Shown piece by piece: positions 1-10,562 of a stretch of DNA of 43,933 bases. The notes beneath the pieces are model-generated. The model did not search any database and had not been told where the DNA came from. It worked only from the letters and a program-made list of their open reading frames with translations. Location: assembly GCA_015068655.1 (NCBI GenBank), contig SVKC01000013.1, positions 1-43,933 of the forward strand, in the 5' to 3' direction. The stretch is from Oscillospiraceae bacterium. GTDB taxonomy: Bacteria; Bacillota; Clostridia; Monoglobales; Monoglobaceae. Numbering within the stretch: position 1 is the stretch's first letter; every line of letters starts with the position of its first letter. A program made the translations under genes and the position numbers.

Positions 1-505
1 CGTCAAAGAGCATAACATCGGGACTCATCATAAGAGCACGAGCGATTGCAACTCTCTGTTTCTGACCACCTGAAAGCTGTGATGGATATGCTCCTGCACG
101 GTCAGAAAGTCCTACACGGGACAGAAGTGCCATCGCTTTTTTCTCAGCTTCCGCTTTTGGCATTTTCAAAAGCTTTATGGGAGCAATAGTGAGATTTTTC
201 AGAACGGTCATATGTGGGAAGAGGTTGAACTGCTGGAAAACCATTCCCATTTTTTGTCTGTGTCGGTTTATGTTTGTTTTTGGGTCGGTTATGTCAACGG
301 CTTCGAAATGAATTGTTCCCGAGGTGGGAAGCTCAAGAAGATTGAGTGAGCGAAGATATGTTGATTTTCCTGAACCTGACGGTCCAATAATAACAACAAC
401 CTCACCCTGATTTATTTCAGCGTTCACTCCGTCAAGAGCTTTTATTGCGCCGCCGTTGTAGTATTTGCAAAGGTCGGTGGTTTTGATAAGTATACTATCT
501 TTCAC
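1..505 (-). CDS. Polar amino-acid ABC transporter ATP-binding protein (3' end outside window)
   Basis: This is the cytoplasmic ATPase that would power the importer encoded by the next two genes. The first 168 codons are visible. They contain a Walker A loop (GPSGSGKST), a Q-loop region (GMVFQQFNLFPHMTV), the ABC signature LSGGQKQR and the start of Walker B (MLFD) right at the window edge. The order and spacing fit the GlnQ/HisP/ArtP family. I chose the GTG at 503-505 because a GGAGGC ribosome binding site lies 9 nt upstream and the protein then starts just before the usual first beta strand. The start overlaps the permease stop by 11 bp, which suggests translational coupling. The C-terminal third is missing because of the window boundary, not through mutation. 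The exact amino acid cannot be told from sequence. Confidence 0.93.
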   Translation of the reverse strand, partial: MKDSILIKTTDLCKYYNGGAIKALDGVNAEINQGEVVVIIGPSGSGKSTYLRSLNLLELPTSGTIHFEAVDITDPKTNINRHRQKMGMVFQQFNLFPHMTVLKNLTIAPIKLLKMPKAEAEKKAMALLSRVGLSDRAGAYPSQLSGGQKQRVAIARALMMSPDVMLFD

Positions 506-1217
506 TCTTGCGAAGCCTCCTTTCAATCTTTCCTACAATCCAGGTGAGAAGCATAACCATTGCGAGATAAACTACCGCAACGGCAAAGAGGGGCATAAAT
601 GCCGAGAATGTTCGTCCTCGGATAATGTCTCCTGCTTTTGTAAGGTCAATAATGCCTACATAACCTGCAACCGAGGTTTCCTTGAGAAGCGCAATGAACT
701 CATTGAGCAGAGTAGGAAGCACGGTTTTGAAAACCTGAGGAATGATTATGTATATCATTGTCTGGATATAATTGAAGCCGAGAGAACGTCCAGCTTCAAA
801 TTGTCCGCCGTCAATAGACATAATTCCGCCACGCAGAATCTCTGCAACGTATGCACCTGAATTGATACCGAAGGCAATTGATGCAACCATAATTCCGTTG
901 GTTGATGATGCGAAAATTATGAAATATGCAATCAAAAGCTGAACAACCACAGGTGTACCGCGGATAACAGTGAGATATATCTTGCAAAGCTGATTCAGGA
1001 GAGCAAAGGAATAGTAGCTGAGAGCATTTCCGCCTCTCACAAGTGTTTCACGGTTTTTGTCAAAGGTAGAACGGATGATTGCCACAACCACACCGATAAC
1101 AATACCGAGAAGAACCGCAAAGAATGCAATGGAAAGCGTATTTCCGAGACCTTGCAGAAGATATTTCCATCGTGAATCATCAATAAAATTCAGTATAAAT
1201 TGTTCTTTTAAAGTCAA
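495..1217 (-). CDS. Polar amino-acid ABC transporter permease, HisM/GlnP type
   Basis: This is a 240-residue inner-membrane permease. Hydrophobic segments near residues 25-48, 70-105, 108-125 and 205-230 fit the usual five-helix fold of His/Glu/Gln/Arg permeases. The cytoplasmic EAA loop that docks on the ATPase is visible as EAGRSLGFNYIQTM followed by IPQ. The family's LLKETSVAGYVG segment follows near residues 178-190. The gene lies between the binding-protein gene (66 bp upstream, with an attenuator-like hairpin between) and the ATPase gene (11-bp overlap). Permease and ATPase are therefore probably made together, at lower level than the binding protein. Substrate is inferred only as a polar amino acid. 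Confidence 0.94.
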   Translation of the reverse strand: MTLKEQFILNFIDDSRWKYLLQGLGNTLSIAFFAVLLGIVIGVVVAIIRSTFDKNRETLVRGGNALSYYSFALLNQLCKIYLTVIRGTPVVVQLLIAYFIIFASSTNGIMVASIAFGINSGAYVAEILRGGIMSIDGGQFEAGRSLGFNYIQTMIYIIIPQVFKTVLPTLLNEFIALLKETSVAGYVGIIDLTKAGDIIRGRTFSAFMPLFAVAVVYLAMVMLLTWIVGKIERRLRKSER

Positions 1218-1230
1218 AGTATCATCTCCA

Positions 1231-1259
1231 ATAAAAACGGCAGTGTTGCCACCGCCGTT
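1231..1259 (-). terminator. Attenuator-like hairpin between binding protein and permease
   Basis: On the minus strand a ten-pair stem (AACGGCGGTG with CACTGCCGTT, one G-U pair) closes a four-base loop and is followed by TTTTTATT. It lies just after the binding-protein stop. Partial termination here would give more binding protein than permease, a common arrangement in ABC operons. Read-through efficiency is inferred. Confidence 0.7.
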
Positions 1260-1282
1260 TCAAGTAATGCAGTTCAAGAAAA

Positions 1283-2044
1283 TTATTCAGCGCTGATGTA
1301 CTTGTTTACAATCTCTTCAACTGTACCGTCAGCAATGAGTCCTTCAAGGGCTGTGTTGATTTTTTCAAGAAGCTCTTCGTTGTCCTTTGCAACACAGATA
1401 GCATAGTCTTCTGTAACATATTCTGTGTCAAGAATAACAAGACCGTCGTTTGCTGCAACATAAGCCTTTGCGGGTTCGTTGTCTATGATTACACAGTCAA
1501 CCTTGCCGCTAACAAGAGCAGCAACAGCGTCTGTACCCTTGTTGAAAGGAACTACGGCATCTTCACCATAACCGCCGTTTTCTACAGAGTCAGAAGCATA
1601 AATATGACCTGTTGTATCCTGCTGAACACCGATTTTGTGTTCGGGAGTGATGTCATCTACTGTTTTGATAGCTGAACCTTCGGGAACAATGATTGCCTGA
1701 ACACCTGTTGCGTATGTTGTTGAGAAGTTTACTGTCTTGAGACGTTCTTCTGTAACTGTCATACCTGCCATACCGATGTCATATTTGCCTGTCTGAACAC
1801 CTGCAATGATTGAACCGAATTCAGTGTCCTGAATTTCAAGCTCCATACCGAGCTTTTCAGCAATTTTTGCTGCGATTTCAGCATCAATACCTACAATCTT
1901 TTCACCCTCATAGAATTCATAGGGAGGGAAGGTTGCGTTTGTTGCCATTGTGAGAGTCTTGTCTTCATCAGCATTTCCGCCACAAGCTGTGAAGAAGCAA
2001 CAAATTGTTGCCAATGCCAGTGCTAATGCAATAATTTTTTTCAT
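1283..2044 (-). CDS. Amino-acid ABC transporter substrate-binding lipoprotein (family 3)
   Basis: This is a 253-residue extracytoplasmic solute receptor. A lipoprotein signal peptide covers residues 1-21 (MKKIIALALALATICCFFTAC), with Cys21 in an FTAC lipobox followed by a short GGNADEDK linker. The mature part carries family 3 landmarks: FPPYEF near residue 40, VGIDAEIAAKIAEKLG, and DIGMAGMTVTEERLKTVNFS near residues 94-113. It would bind a polar amino acid at the membrane surface and hand it to the permease encoded downstream. The start has an AGGAGG ribosome binding site and lies about 30 nt downstream of a strong promoter. This is the first gene of a three-gene operon. The ligand (glutamine, cystine, arginine or other) cannot be fixed from the sequence alone. 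Confidence 0.95.
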   Translation of the reverse strand: MKKIIALALALATICCFFTACGGNADEDKTLTMATNATFPPYEFYEGEKIVGIDAEIAAKIAEKLGMELEIQDTEFGSIIAGVQTGKYDIGMAGMTVTEERLKTVNFSTTYATGVQAIIVPEGSAIKTVDDITPEHKIGVQQDTTGHIYASDSVENGGYGEDAVVPFNKGTDAVAALVSGKVDCVIIDNEPAKAYVAANDGLVILDTEYVTEDYAICVAKDNEELLEKINTALEGLIADGTVEEIVNKYISAE

Positions 2045-2081
2045 TTTCTAATCCTCCTAAAGATTAAAATTATACATACCT

Positions 2082-2110
2082 ATTCTAATTGAAAAGGAGA
2101 TATTTGTCAA
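2082..2110 (-). promoter_or_regulatory. Sigma-A promoter of the amino-acid ABC operon
   Basis: Read on the minus strand there is TTGACA, a 17-base spacer and TAGAAT. The -10 lies about 38 nt upstream of the binding-protein ATG, so the leader is short, with no room for a riboswitch. Confidence 0.75.
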
Positions 2111-2120
2111 GTGTTTTTGG

Positions 2121-2155
2121 AAAAAGAAAACAACCGCAGAGTTTTTCTGCGGCTG
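2121..2155 (-). terminator. Intrinsic terminator of groESL
   Basis: A seven-pair stem (CCGCAGA with TCTGCGG) and a five-base loop, extended by two more pairs past one mismatch, is followed on the minus strand by TTGTTTTCTTTTT. It lies 25 bp after the groEL stop and just upstream of the ABC operon promoter. Confidence 0.8.
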
Positions 2156-2179
2156 TAATACTTTTTGTGGGAAGGGGTA

Positions 2180-3838
<1,659 letters not shown>

Positions 3839-3846
3839 TTAGAAAA

Positions 3847-4149
<303 letters not shown>

Positions 4150-4179
4150 TTATATGAATTAATAAAAATCTTCTTAGTG

Positions 4180-4206
4180 TTAGCACTCAAAAGCTTTGAG
4201 TGCTAA
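4180..4206 (-). promoter_or_regulatory. CIRCE element (HrcA operator) of groESL
   Basis: TTAGCACTC, nine bases, then GAGTGCTAA matches the CIRCE consensus at every position. It starts 8 bp downstream of the -10 hexamer, so bound HrcA would cover the transcription start. It also sits in the groES leader RNA. Confidence 0.97.
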
Positions 4207-4214
4207 CACAGTTA

Positions 4215-4243
4215 ATAATACAAAAATAAAAGACATAAATCAA
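4215..4243 (-). promoter_or_regulatory. Sigma-A promoter of groESL
   Basis: On the minus strand TTGATT is followed by a 17-base spacer and TATTAT, immediately upstream of CIRCE. The 70 bp further upstream, back to ispF, are AT-rich and contain no clear terminator for the ispDF operon. Some read-through into groESL is therefore possible. Confidence 0.7.
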
Positions 4244-4316
4244 ACCTGATTACAGTTGATTATTTCCAATTATTTGCATTTATAATCAATTACATACCAA
4301 AATCTGCCTAATGCTG

Positions 4317-4790
4317 TTATTTTTGAAAAACAGTTACTGCGGCATAGGCTGAAATACCTTCTTTTCTGCCTTCAAAGCCAAGGTGCTCTGTGGTGGTTGC
4401 CTTGACGCTTACACGGGAAATATCAATCTCAAGAACACGGGCAATATTTTCACGCATTTTTTCAATATGCGGTGCCAGTTTCGGGGCTTGTGCTGCAATC
4501 GTTGAGTCAATATTGTTTATTCCAAAACCGTTTTTGAAAAGAATTTCCTTTGTTTTTTCAAGCAGGAGGAGACTGTCAATATTTTTGAAGCTTCCGTCTG
4601 TGTCAGGAAAGTGCTTGCCTATGTCTCCCAATGCAGCAGCACCGAGAAGAGCGTCCATAATGGCATGCAAAAGTACATCTGCATCGGAGTGACCGAGCAG
4701 ACCTTTTTCGTGGGGAATGTCAACACCGCCCAGAATAAGCTTTCGACCTTCTGTGAGGGCGTGGACATCATAACCAAATCCAACTCGCAT
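4317..4790 (-). CDS. ispF: 2-C-methyl-D-erythritol 2,4-cyclodiphosphate synthase
   Basis: This 157-residue enzyme cyclises CDP-methylerythritol 2-phosphate in the MEP isoprenoid pathway. The metal ligands are visible in GYDVHAL near the N-terminus and [10 protein letters not shown] near residue 43. The family's [10 protein letters not shown] and [13 protein letters not shown] segments follow. I placed the start at the ATG at 4788-4790, which has an AAAGGAG site 6 nt upstream and gives the usual [10 protein letters not shown] start. An in-frame ATG 30 nt earlier overlaps the ispD stop but lacks a good site. It is last in the carD-ispD-ispF group. ispD and ispF are separate genes here, not fused as in some proteobacteria. 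Confidence 0.97.
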   Translation of the reverse strand: MRVGFGYDVHALTEGRKLILGGVDIPHEKGLLGHSDADVLLHAIMDALLGAAALGDIGKHFPDTDGSFKNIDSLLLLEKTKEILFKNGFGINNIDSTIAAQAPKLAPHIEKMRENIARVLEIDISRVSVKATTTEHLGFEGRKEGISAYAAVTVFQK

Positions 4791-4816
4791 AGTGTTCTCC
4801 TTTCGTTGGTGAATAC

Positions 4817-5527
4817 TCATTTTTTCAGAAAATTGTATATTGCCTCTGCAACGGGTAAATCTTCGGGAGTAGTAACCTTTATGTTTGTGTATTCTCCGTC
4901 AACGATATGTACCTGAAAACCTGCAAACTCCGCAACCGAGCAGTCATCTGTTCCTTCAAAGCCGGATTCTGCCGCACGGAGAAAGGCAAGCTTCAGTTCA
5001 TCGGCGTGAAAAACCTGAGGCGTCTGGATAAGCCGCAGACTGTTGCGGTCAATTGTCTCAAGAACATTACTTGATGCTGTAACAGACTTCACAGTATCCT
5101 TTGGTACAACACCCGGAGCTGACGAGCCGTATTTTTCTGCAGCAAGAACAAGCTCATCTATTTTTTCGGGAGACACAAAAGGGCGGGCGCCATCGTGAAT
5201 TGCAACAAGTCGTCCGTTTTCCGAAAGTGCAAGCCCGCAGCTTACGGATTCCTGACGGGTTGCACCGCCCGGAACAATGTGAGCAACCTTTGTTATGCCA
5301 AATTCACGGGCAAGGTCGCTTACCGTCAGAATGGACTCCGGTTTCGTAACAATAATTATTGATTCAATAGTTTTTGCGTTTTGAAAGTTGAGCAGAGTAT
5401 GGGCGAGAACGGGCATATTGTCAATCATAATAAACTGCTTGTTCACGTTGCTGCCCATACGTGTGCCTGAGCCTGCGGCAACAATAATGGCTGTTGCAGA
5501 CGGCAGCTGATTTTTTTTGAATAGCAT
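4817..5527 (-). CDS. ispD: 2-C-methyl-D-erythritol 4-phosphate cytidylyltransferase
   Basis: This 236-residue enzyme transfers CMP from CTP to methylerythritol 4-phosphate, the third step of the MEP pathway. The CTP-binding glycine-rich motif AAGSGTRMG lies at residues 17-25, with a conserved Lys at 30. The HDGARPF segment and the C-terminal [11 protein letters not shown] are present. A strong GGGAGGAG site precedes the ATG. The gene sits 17 bp after carD and just before ispF, so two MEP-pathway steps are made together. The MEP route fits a clostridial host. Confidence 0.97.
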   Translation of the reverse strand: MLFKKNQLPSATAIIVAAGSGTRMGSNVNKQFIMIDNMPVLAHTLLNFQNAKTIESIIIVTKPESILTVSDLAREFGITKVAHIVPGGATRQESVSCGLALSENGRLVAIHDGARPFVSPEKIDELVLAAEKYGSSAPGVVPKDTVKSVTASSNVLETIDRNSLRLIQTPQVFHADELKLAFLRAAESGFEGTDDCSVAEFAGFQVHIVDGEYTNIKVTTPEDLPVAEAIYNFLKK

Positions 5528-5544
5528 TGGACTCCTCCCGTAGA

Positions 5545-6012
5545 CTAAAGTGCAAGAAGTTCCTTGATTTCTTCGGCTGTCTGTTTTTTTGCAAGAACAA
5601 GCTCGGAAATCAGAATATTCTTTGCGTTGGAGAGCATTTTTCGCTCAGCATTTGAAAGGGACTTTTTGTTGTCACGCAGAAGAAGAGTTTTCGCAACTGT
5701 TGCAACATCAATAAGGTTGCCGCTTTTCATTTTTTCGATGTTTTCTCTGTAACGCTGGTTCCAGTTGTTGTTCGAGTCTTCCTCACAGCAATGGAAATGG
5801 TTGATAGCTTCGTTGGCGGCATCTTCGGAAACAATTTTCCGTATGCCGATGGCGTCAAGGTTGTTAACGGGCAGCATTACCTTCATGTCGCTTATGGAAA
5901 TCTGCATAATATAGTACTTATGGAGCTCACCGAGAATTTTTTTCTCCTCAATGTCGACAATTATACCGGCTCCATGCATTGGATAAACTATTTCGTCACC
6001 TATATGAAACAC
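5545..6012 (-). CDS. CarD/CdnL-family RNA polymerase-binding regulator
   Basis: This is a protein of about 155 residues of the CarD_CdnL_TRCF family. The N-terminal Tudor-like domain, which in the family binds the RNA polymerase beta subunit, is recognisable from FHIGDEIVYPMHGAGII through KYYIMQIS to VMLPVNNLD. The helical C-terminal part includes WNQRYRENIEKMKSGN, which matches the CdnL region that contacts promoter DNA. I favour the GTG at 6010-6012 (start FHIGDEIVYP, GAAGGGAAG site 7 nt upstream); a TTG 18 nt earlier is the alternative. In characterised bacteria these proteins stabilise open promoter complexes. The gene lies between radA and ispD in one operon. Confidence 0.93.
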   Translation of the reverse strand: MFHIGDEIVYPMHGAGIIVDIEEKKILGELHKYYIMQISISDMKVMLPVNNLDAIGIRKIVSEDAANEAINHFHCCEEDSNNNWNQRYRENIEKMKSGNLIDVATVAKTLLLRDNKKSLSNAERKMLSNAKNILISELVLAKKQTAEEIKELLAL

Positions 6013-6069
6013 ATAAAGACTTCCCTTCAAATACTTTTATATTTTATATATATTTTTTGTTAAATTAAA

Positions 6070-7437
6070 TTATTTACAGAATTTTGATATTACTTCCGTA
6101 ATGTTTGAACAAGGAACAATTTCAATATCCTTGAAACTTTTCAGCTTTTTCAAGTCTGTTGCAGGAACTATGCAACGCTTGAAGCCCAGTTTTTCACACT
6201 CCGCAATTCTGGCTTCAAGAAAGCTGCAGGCACGCAGCTCGCCTGTAAGACCGACTTCGCCTATTGCAACCATATGGCTGTCAATGGGTAGTCCGCTGTA
6301 GCTGGATGCAACGGCAAGAACCAGTCCCAAATCTGCTGCAGGTTCAACAATCCTCAGCCCGCCCACAATGTTGACATAAGCATCAAAGGCTGACATTTTG
6401 AGACCGCCACGCTTTTCCAGAACTGCCATAAGCATAATGGTACGGCTTATATCAGGCCCGCTCGCCATACGTCTCGGATTACCGAAGGAGGTGGGAGACA
6501 CAAGTGCCTGAACTTCTGCAAGAACAGGACGTGTGCCTTCCATTGTGCAGATAATGCAAGACCCCGGAACATTTTCAGGTCTTCCCGAAAGCATTGCCAT
6601 TGAAGGGTTCGGAACTTCTTCAAGACCATTCCCCTTCATTTCGAAAACACCTATTTCGTTTGTTGAGCCGAATCTGTTTTTTACAGCTCTCAGGATACGG
6701 AAGGATTGGTGGCGCTCTCCTTCGAAATAAAGCACACAGTCAACCATATGTTCAAGAATCTTTGGACCTGCCAGCGCACCTTCTTTTGTAACGTGACCTA
6801 CAACAAAGACGGAAATGGAATTCTCCTTTGCTATTTTCATCAAGACGGTAGTTACGTCTTTAATCTGAGCCGTGTTGCCGGGAGTTGACTGAATCTGTGG
6901 GTTGAACATTGTCTGTACAGAGTCAATAATCAGAATGTCGGGCTTTTCACGGAAAATACAATCTACTATATAGTCCATATTTGTTTCGGAATAAATTCTC
7001 AGGTTTTCGGTTGTGATACCCAGTCTGTCAGCACGAAGCTTTATCTGTCTCTGGGATTCTTCGCCCGAGACATAGAGAATATTCTGGTTTTTTCCAAGCT
7101 GTTCACAAATTTGGAGCAACAATGTTGATTTTCCTATTCCCGGGTCACCGCCAACAAGAACAAGAGAACCCTTCACCAGACCACCGCCCAGCACTCGGTC
7201 AAGCTCCGACATTCCCGTAAGAGAACGAGCCTCTTCGGTGGTATCTATTTCTGAAATCTTTTTTGGTGAAGAGCCGGAGGAAGGAGCGGACACAACTGAA
7301 ATCTTTGAGCTTGCGGAAGGTTGTCTGACAACCTCTTCCTCAATTGTGTTCCATGAATTGCAGGTTGTACACTTTCCCATCCATTTTGGGAAGCTTGCTC
7401 CGCATTCCGAACAAACATAAACTGTTTTTGTTTTCAT
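6070..7437 (-). CDS. radA: DNA repair protein RadA (Sms)
   Basis: This is a 455-residue, full-length RadA, a RecA-like helicase that drives branch migration in recombinational repair. It has an N-terminal four-cysteine zinc finger (Cys9, Cys12, Cys23, Cys26), a Walker A loop GGDPGIGKST around residues 96-104, a Walker B-like ILIIDSVQT, the RadA-specific KNRFG motif at 253-257 and a C-terminal Lon-protease-like domain from about residue 300. An AAAGG site precedes the ATG. It is 13 bp downstream of folD and 57 bp upstream of the carD start, within the same minus-strand operon. Confidence 0.98.
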   Translation of the reverse strand: MKTKTVYVCSECGASFPKWMGKCTTCNSWNTIEEEVVRQPSASSKISVVSAPSSGSSPKKISEIDTTEEARSLTGMSELDRVLGGGLVKGSLVLVGGDPGIGKSTLLLQICEQLGKNQNILYVSGEESQRQIKLRADRLGITTENLRIYSETNMDYIVDCIFREKPDILIIDSVQTMFNPQIQSTPGNTAQIKDVTTVLMKIAKENSISVFVVGHVTKEGALAGPKILEHMVDCVLYFEGERHQSFRILRAVKNRFGSTNEIGVFEMKGNGLEEVPNPSMAMLSGRPENVPGSCIICTMEGTRPVLAEVQALVSPTSFGNPRRMASGPDISRTIMLMAVLEKRGGLKMSAFDAYVNIVGGLRIVEPAADLGLVLAVASSYSGLPIDSHMVAIGEVGLTGELRACSFLEARIAECEKLGFKRCIVPATDLKKLKSFKDIEIVPCSNITEVISKFCK

Positions 7438-7450
7438 ATGTCAAATTCCT

Positions 7451-8302
7451 TTATTTTTTGCTTGCGTTTTTTGCTGCTGTAAGAGTGTTTTGCATAAGCA
7501 TTGCAATGGTCATAGGTCCAACACCGCCGGGAACGGGAGTGATTGCACCCGCAACCTTTTCAACCTCGTCAAAGGCTACGTCGCCCACAAGCTTGCCGTC
7601 CTCCAGTCGATTCATACCAACGTCAATTACAACAGCACCGGGCTTCACCATATCTGCGGTAACAAAGTTTGCTTTGCCGACAGCTGCAACCAGAATGTCA
7701 GCCTGCTTTGTCACTTCCTTCAAATCCTTTGTGCGTGAATGACAGGTTGTTACAGTGCCGTTTTTGTGAAGAAGGAGCATACTCATAGGTTTTCCCACAA
7801 TGTTGCTTCGTCCGATAACAACACAATTTTTTCCTTCAATCTCAACATTGCTTTCTGCAATAAGCTCCATTATACCTGCCGGTGTGCAGGGAACAAAGTC
7901 ATAATCACCAATCATAATTTTTCCCACATTTACTGGGTGGAATGCATCAACGTCCTTTTCGGGGCGTATTGTGTTGATTACGGCCTTCTCGTCAAGGTGC
8001 TTCGGAAGAGGAAGCTGAACCAGAATACCGTGGATACTGTCGTCGTTGTTGAGTTTTTCAACAAGTGAAATCAGTTCTTCCTGGGTTGTTTCTTCCGGAA
8101 GGGCAAATTTTTCGGAATGCATACCGAGCTCGGTACACATTGCTTCCTTTCTGCCAACATAAACCTTTGAGGCAGGGTCTTCACCTACTATGATTACGGC
8201 GAGACCGGGAAGAGTTCCGTTTTTCTTCAGGCTTTCTATTTCTGCCTTGAGGTTTTCCTTGATTCTTGCTGATACTGTTTTTCCGCTTAGTATTGTTGCC
8301 AT
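7451..8302 (-). CDS. folD: Bifunctional methylenetetrahydrofolate dehydrogenase/cyclohydrolase
   Basis: This 283-residue enzyme interconverts 5,10-methylene- and 10-formyl-tetrahydrofolate using NADP. The catalytic Tyr-xxx-Lys lies at Tyr48 and Lys52 (YVGRK). Other FolD motifs are [20 protein letters not shown], the NADP-site [10 protein letters not shown], and [14 protein letters not shown] near the C-terminus. The ATG has its own AGGAG site 9 nt upstream. Its first 122 bp also encode the tail of the upstream radical SAM protein in another frame, so the two reading frames overlap extensively. The FolD sequence itself looks wholly typical. Confidence 0.98.
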   Translation of the reverse strand: MATILSGKTVSARIKENLKAEIESLKKNGTLPGLAVIIVGEDPASKVYVGRKEAMCTELGMHSEKFALPEETTQEELISLVEKLNNDDSIHGILVQLPLPKHLDEKAVINTIRPEKDVDAFHPVNVGKIMIGDYDFVPCTPAGIMELIAESNVEIEGKNCVVIGRSNIVGKPMSMLLLHKNGTVTTCHSRTKDLKEVTKQADILVAAVGKANFVTADMVKPGAVVIDVGMNRLEDGKLVGDVAFDEVEKVAGAITPVPGGVGPMTIAMLMQNTLTAAKNASKK

Positions 8303-10109
8303 TTTTTAAATCTCCTTTTGTTGGTTTTATGAGACAATTCTGTCCGAATCCGATAAGGTCGGTACGGTTTGCCTTTGTTAAAGCCTTTGATATTAAGTTA
8401 TAGTTCTTTGGGTCACGGAACTGAAGAAGCGCTCTTTGCATCTGTTTTTCCTTGTAATCTCTTGCTACATAAACAGATTTCATTGTCCGTGGGTCAAGTC
8501 CCGTGTAATACATACAGGTGGAAATACTTCCCGGTGTGGGGTAAAAATCCTGAACCTGTTCGGGACTAAGCTTGTTTCGGTTCAGGTATTCCGCAAGATG
8601 TATAGCATCCTTCATTGTGCTCCCCGGATGGGAGGACATAAGGTAGGGAACTGCGTACTGTTCTTTGCCGATTTTTTTGTTTATACTGTCAAATTTTTTC
8701 AGAAATTTTTCATATATATCATGTGAAGGCTTTCCCATATATTTCAGCACGTTGTCGGAAATATGTTCGGGAGCGACCCTCAATTGTCCGCTTATGTGAT
8801 GCTTGCATAGTTCGGTGAAAAAGCTTTCGTCCCTGTCGCAAAGAAGATAGTCAAAGCGTATTCCCGAACGAACAAATACTTTTTTTACTTTCGGGAGCTT
8901 TCTGAGCTTTTGAAGCAACTCAAGATAATCTCTGTGGGACACTTCAAGGTTTTTGCAGGGGGTGGGGAAAAGACACTGCTTGTTTTTGCATACCCCTGAT
9001 TTCAACTGCTTTTTACAGGAGGGCGAACGGAAATTTGCAGTAGGACCGCCCACATCATGGATATAGCCTTTGAAATTCGGCTTATTTGTAAGTCTTTCCG
9101 CTTCACGGATAATTGATTCCTGACTTCTTGAAGTAACAGTTCTGCCCTGATGAAATGCAAGGGCACAGAAGTTGCAGCTGCCGAAGCAGCCACGGCAGGA
9201 GGTTATACTGAATTCAATTTCGCTGAGAGCCGGAACACCGCCGAGAGACTTGTATGACGGATGATATGTTCCCTCGTATGGAAGTTCATAAACCCTGTCA
9301 AGCTCTTCGGTTGTGAGCGGAGGTGAGGGGGGAAGCTGAACAACACATTTTCTGTCGTTGTCCTTTTGAACAACAGCTTTTCCTCTGACCGCATCCTGCT
9401 CTTCATATTGTATTCTTGTAGCTTCTGCGTATTTTTTCTTGTTTGTCGATACATCATCAAATGAAGGGATAATCAAAAAATCGTCGGTAAATTCAGTGCT
9501 TGCATCTTCAACATATGCAGTGCCTGCAACGTGCTTTATTTGAGCTATAGGAACACCGCAGTCGAGAAGCTCTGCAATTTCAACAATCTGATGCTCGCCC
9601 ATTCCGTAAATCAGCAAATCTGCACCGCTGTCAATGAGAATGCTTCTCCGAACCTTGTCCGACCAGTAATCATAGTGTGCAAAGCGTCTGAGACTTGCTT
9701 CAATTCCGCCGATAATAATGGGAATATTCTTTCCAAAGGCTTCACGCAAACGGTTACAGTAAACCACCGTTGCACGGTCAGGACGTTTGCCTGCCTGTCC
9801 TCCGGGAGAGTACAAATCCTGAGAACGGACTTTTTTGGAAACAGTGTAGTGGTTTACCATAGGGTCAATATTGCCTGACGAAACCAAAAAACCAAGTCTT
9901 GGCTCACCCAAAGCCCTGAACGGCTCACAACTGTGCCAGTCCGGTTGAGAAATTATTCCCACTGTGTAGCCGGTTTTTTCAAGGACTCTTGAAATAATTG
10001 CGTGCCCGAAGCTGGAATGGTCAACGTATGCATCACCGATTATATAAATGAAATCAAGCTGATTGATTCCACGCTTTTTCATGTCGTCTTTCGAGATGGG
10101 AAGAAACAT
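8181..10109 (-). CDS. YgiQ-family radical SAM protein
   Basis: This is a protein of 642 residues. The N-terminal region ([10 protein letters not shown], then [14 protein letters not shown]) is the UPF0313/YgiQ domain. The radical SAM cluster motif CFGSCNFC (CxxxCxxC, Cys at about 308, 312 and 315) follows, in a context typical of the family (FSITSCRGC). The C-terminal region has the family's RVAPEHIS and QDFYPTPGS segments. The biochemical role of the family is unknown. I chose the ATG at 10107-10109 because the promoter's predicted start site lies at about 10142, inside the longer frame, and GAGG lies 8 nt upstream. The last 41 residues, rich in Lys, Arg, Asn and Ser, are encoded within folD. 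Confidence 0.93.
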   Translation of the reverse strand: MFLPISKDDMKKRGINQLDFIYIIGDAYVDHSSFGHAIISRVLEKTGYTVGIISQPDWHSCEPFRALGEPRLGFLVSSGNIDPMVNHYTVSKKVRSQDLYSPGGQAGKRPDRATVVYCNRLREAFGKNIPIIIGGIEASLRRFAHYDYWSDKVRRSILIDSGADLLIYGMGEHQIVEIAELLDCGVPIAQIKHVAGTAYVEDASTEFTDDFLIIPSFDDVSTNKKKYAEATRIQYEEQDAVRGKAVVQKDNDRKCVVQLPPSPPLTTEELDRVYELPYEGTYHPSYKSLGGVPALSEIEFSITSCRGCFGSCNFCALAFHQGRTVTSRSQESIIREAERLTNKPNFKGYIHDVGGPTANFRSPSCKKQLKSGVCKNKQCLFPTPCKNLEVSHRDYLELLQKLRKLPKVKKVFVRSGIRFDYLLCDRDESFFTELCKHHISGQLRVAPEHISDNVLKYMGKPSHDIYEKFLKKFDSINKKIGKEQYAVPYLMSSHPGSTMKDAIHLAEYLNRNKLSPEQVQDFYPTPGSISTCMYYTGLDPRTMKSVYVARDYKEKQMQRALLQFRDPKNYNLISKALTKANRTDLIGFGQNCLIKPTKGDLKNGNNTKRKNSISKNQGKPQGRNRKPEEKRNSSRSRRNHSR

Positions 10110-10148
10110 AAAAAAATCCTCACTGAAACTTTTATTCATACATAACAT

Positions 10149-10177
10149 ATTTTAACATAAAATTATATTTTTTTCAA
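10149..10177 (-). promoter_or_regulatory. Sigma-A promoter of the ygiQ-to-ispF operon
   Basis: On the minus strand TTGAAA, a 17-base spacer and TAAAAT lie about 40 bp before the chosen ygiQ start. I saw no strong terminator from here to 4317, so six genes may share this transcript. Confidence 0.65.
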
Positions 10178-10200
10178 CAGATTTTTTGCATAAATTTTAC

Positions 10201-10229
10201 TTGACTGAAATGTTTTGACGTTGTATAAT
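10201..10229 (+). promoter_or_regulatory. Sigma-A promoter of the ACT-domain/DUF711 operon
   Basis: TTGACT, a 17-base spacer and a perfect TATAAT lie about 50 bp before the ACT-domain ATG. It is back to back with the minus-strand ygiQ promoter. Confidence 0.8.
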
Positions 10230-10277
10230 TAAGTATATTTGTTAAATTAAAAACAAACTTCAAAGGAGTGTCTACAA

Positions 10278-10547
10278 ATGAAAGCAGTTGTTTCAGTTAT
10301 GGGAATTGACCGCACAGGTATTATTGCCAAGGTGAGCGGTTGCCTTTATAACCACGGCGTGAATATTCTGGACATAAATCAGACTATTATGCAAAATATT
10401 TTTACAATGGTTATGTTGGTTGAATTCAAGGATGGTTCAGCGGAGTATAATACTGTCATGACCGAGCTTGATGAAATCGGCAGGGAAATTGGCGTTGATA
10501 TAAGAATGCAACACGAAGATATTTTTAACTCAATGCACAGAATATAG
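10278..10547 (+). CDS. ACT domain-containing protein (UPF0237)
   Basis: This 89-residue protein is a single ACT domain, the small ligand-binding fold that often senses amino acids. The start MKAVVSVMGIDRTGIIAKVSG and the later NHGVNILDINQTIMQ match the UPF0237 family closely. AAGGAG precedes the ATG. The UPF0210/DUF711 gene follows 15 bp later in the same transcript, a pairing common in Firmicutes and suggesting a joint but unknown role. It may act as a regulatory subunit; that is inference from the domain only. Confidence 0.93.
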   Translation: MKAVVSVMGIDRTGIIAKVSGCLYNHGVNILDINQTIMQNIFTMVMLVEFKDGSAEYNTVMTELDEIGREIGVDIRMQHEDIFNSMHRI

Positions 10548-10562
10548 TAAGAGGTCAGCAAT

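Noticed and set aside
4256-4289. Inverted repeat TTGATTAT/ATAATCAA between ispF and groES as a terminator
   Set aside because: It is all A-T except one pair per arm, has an 18-base loop and no following U tract on the minus strand.
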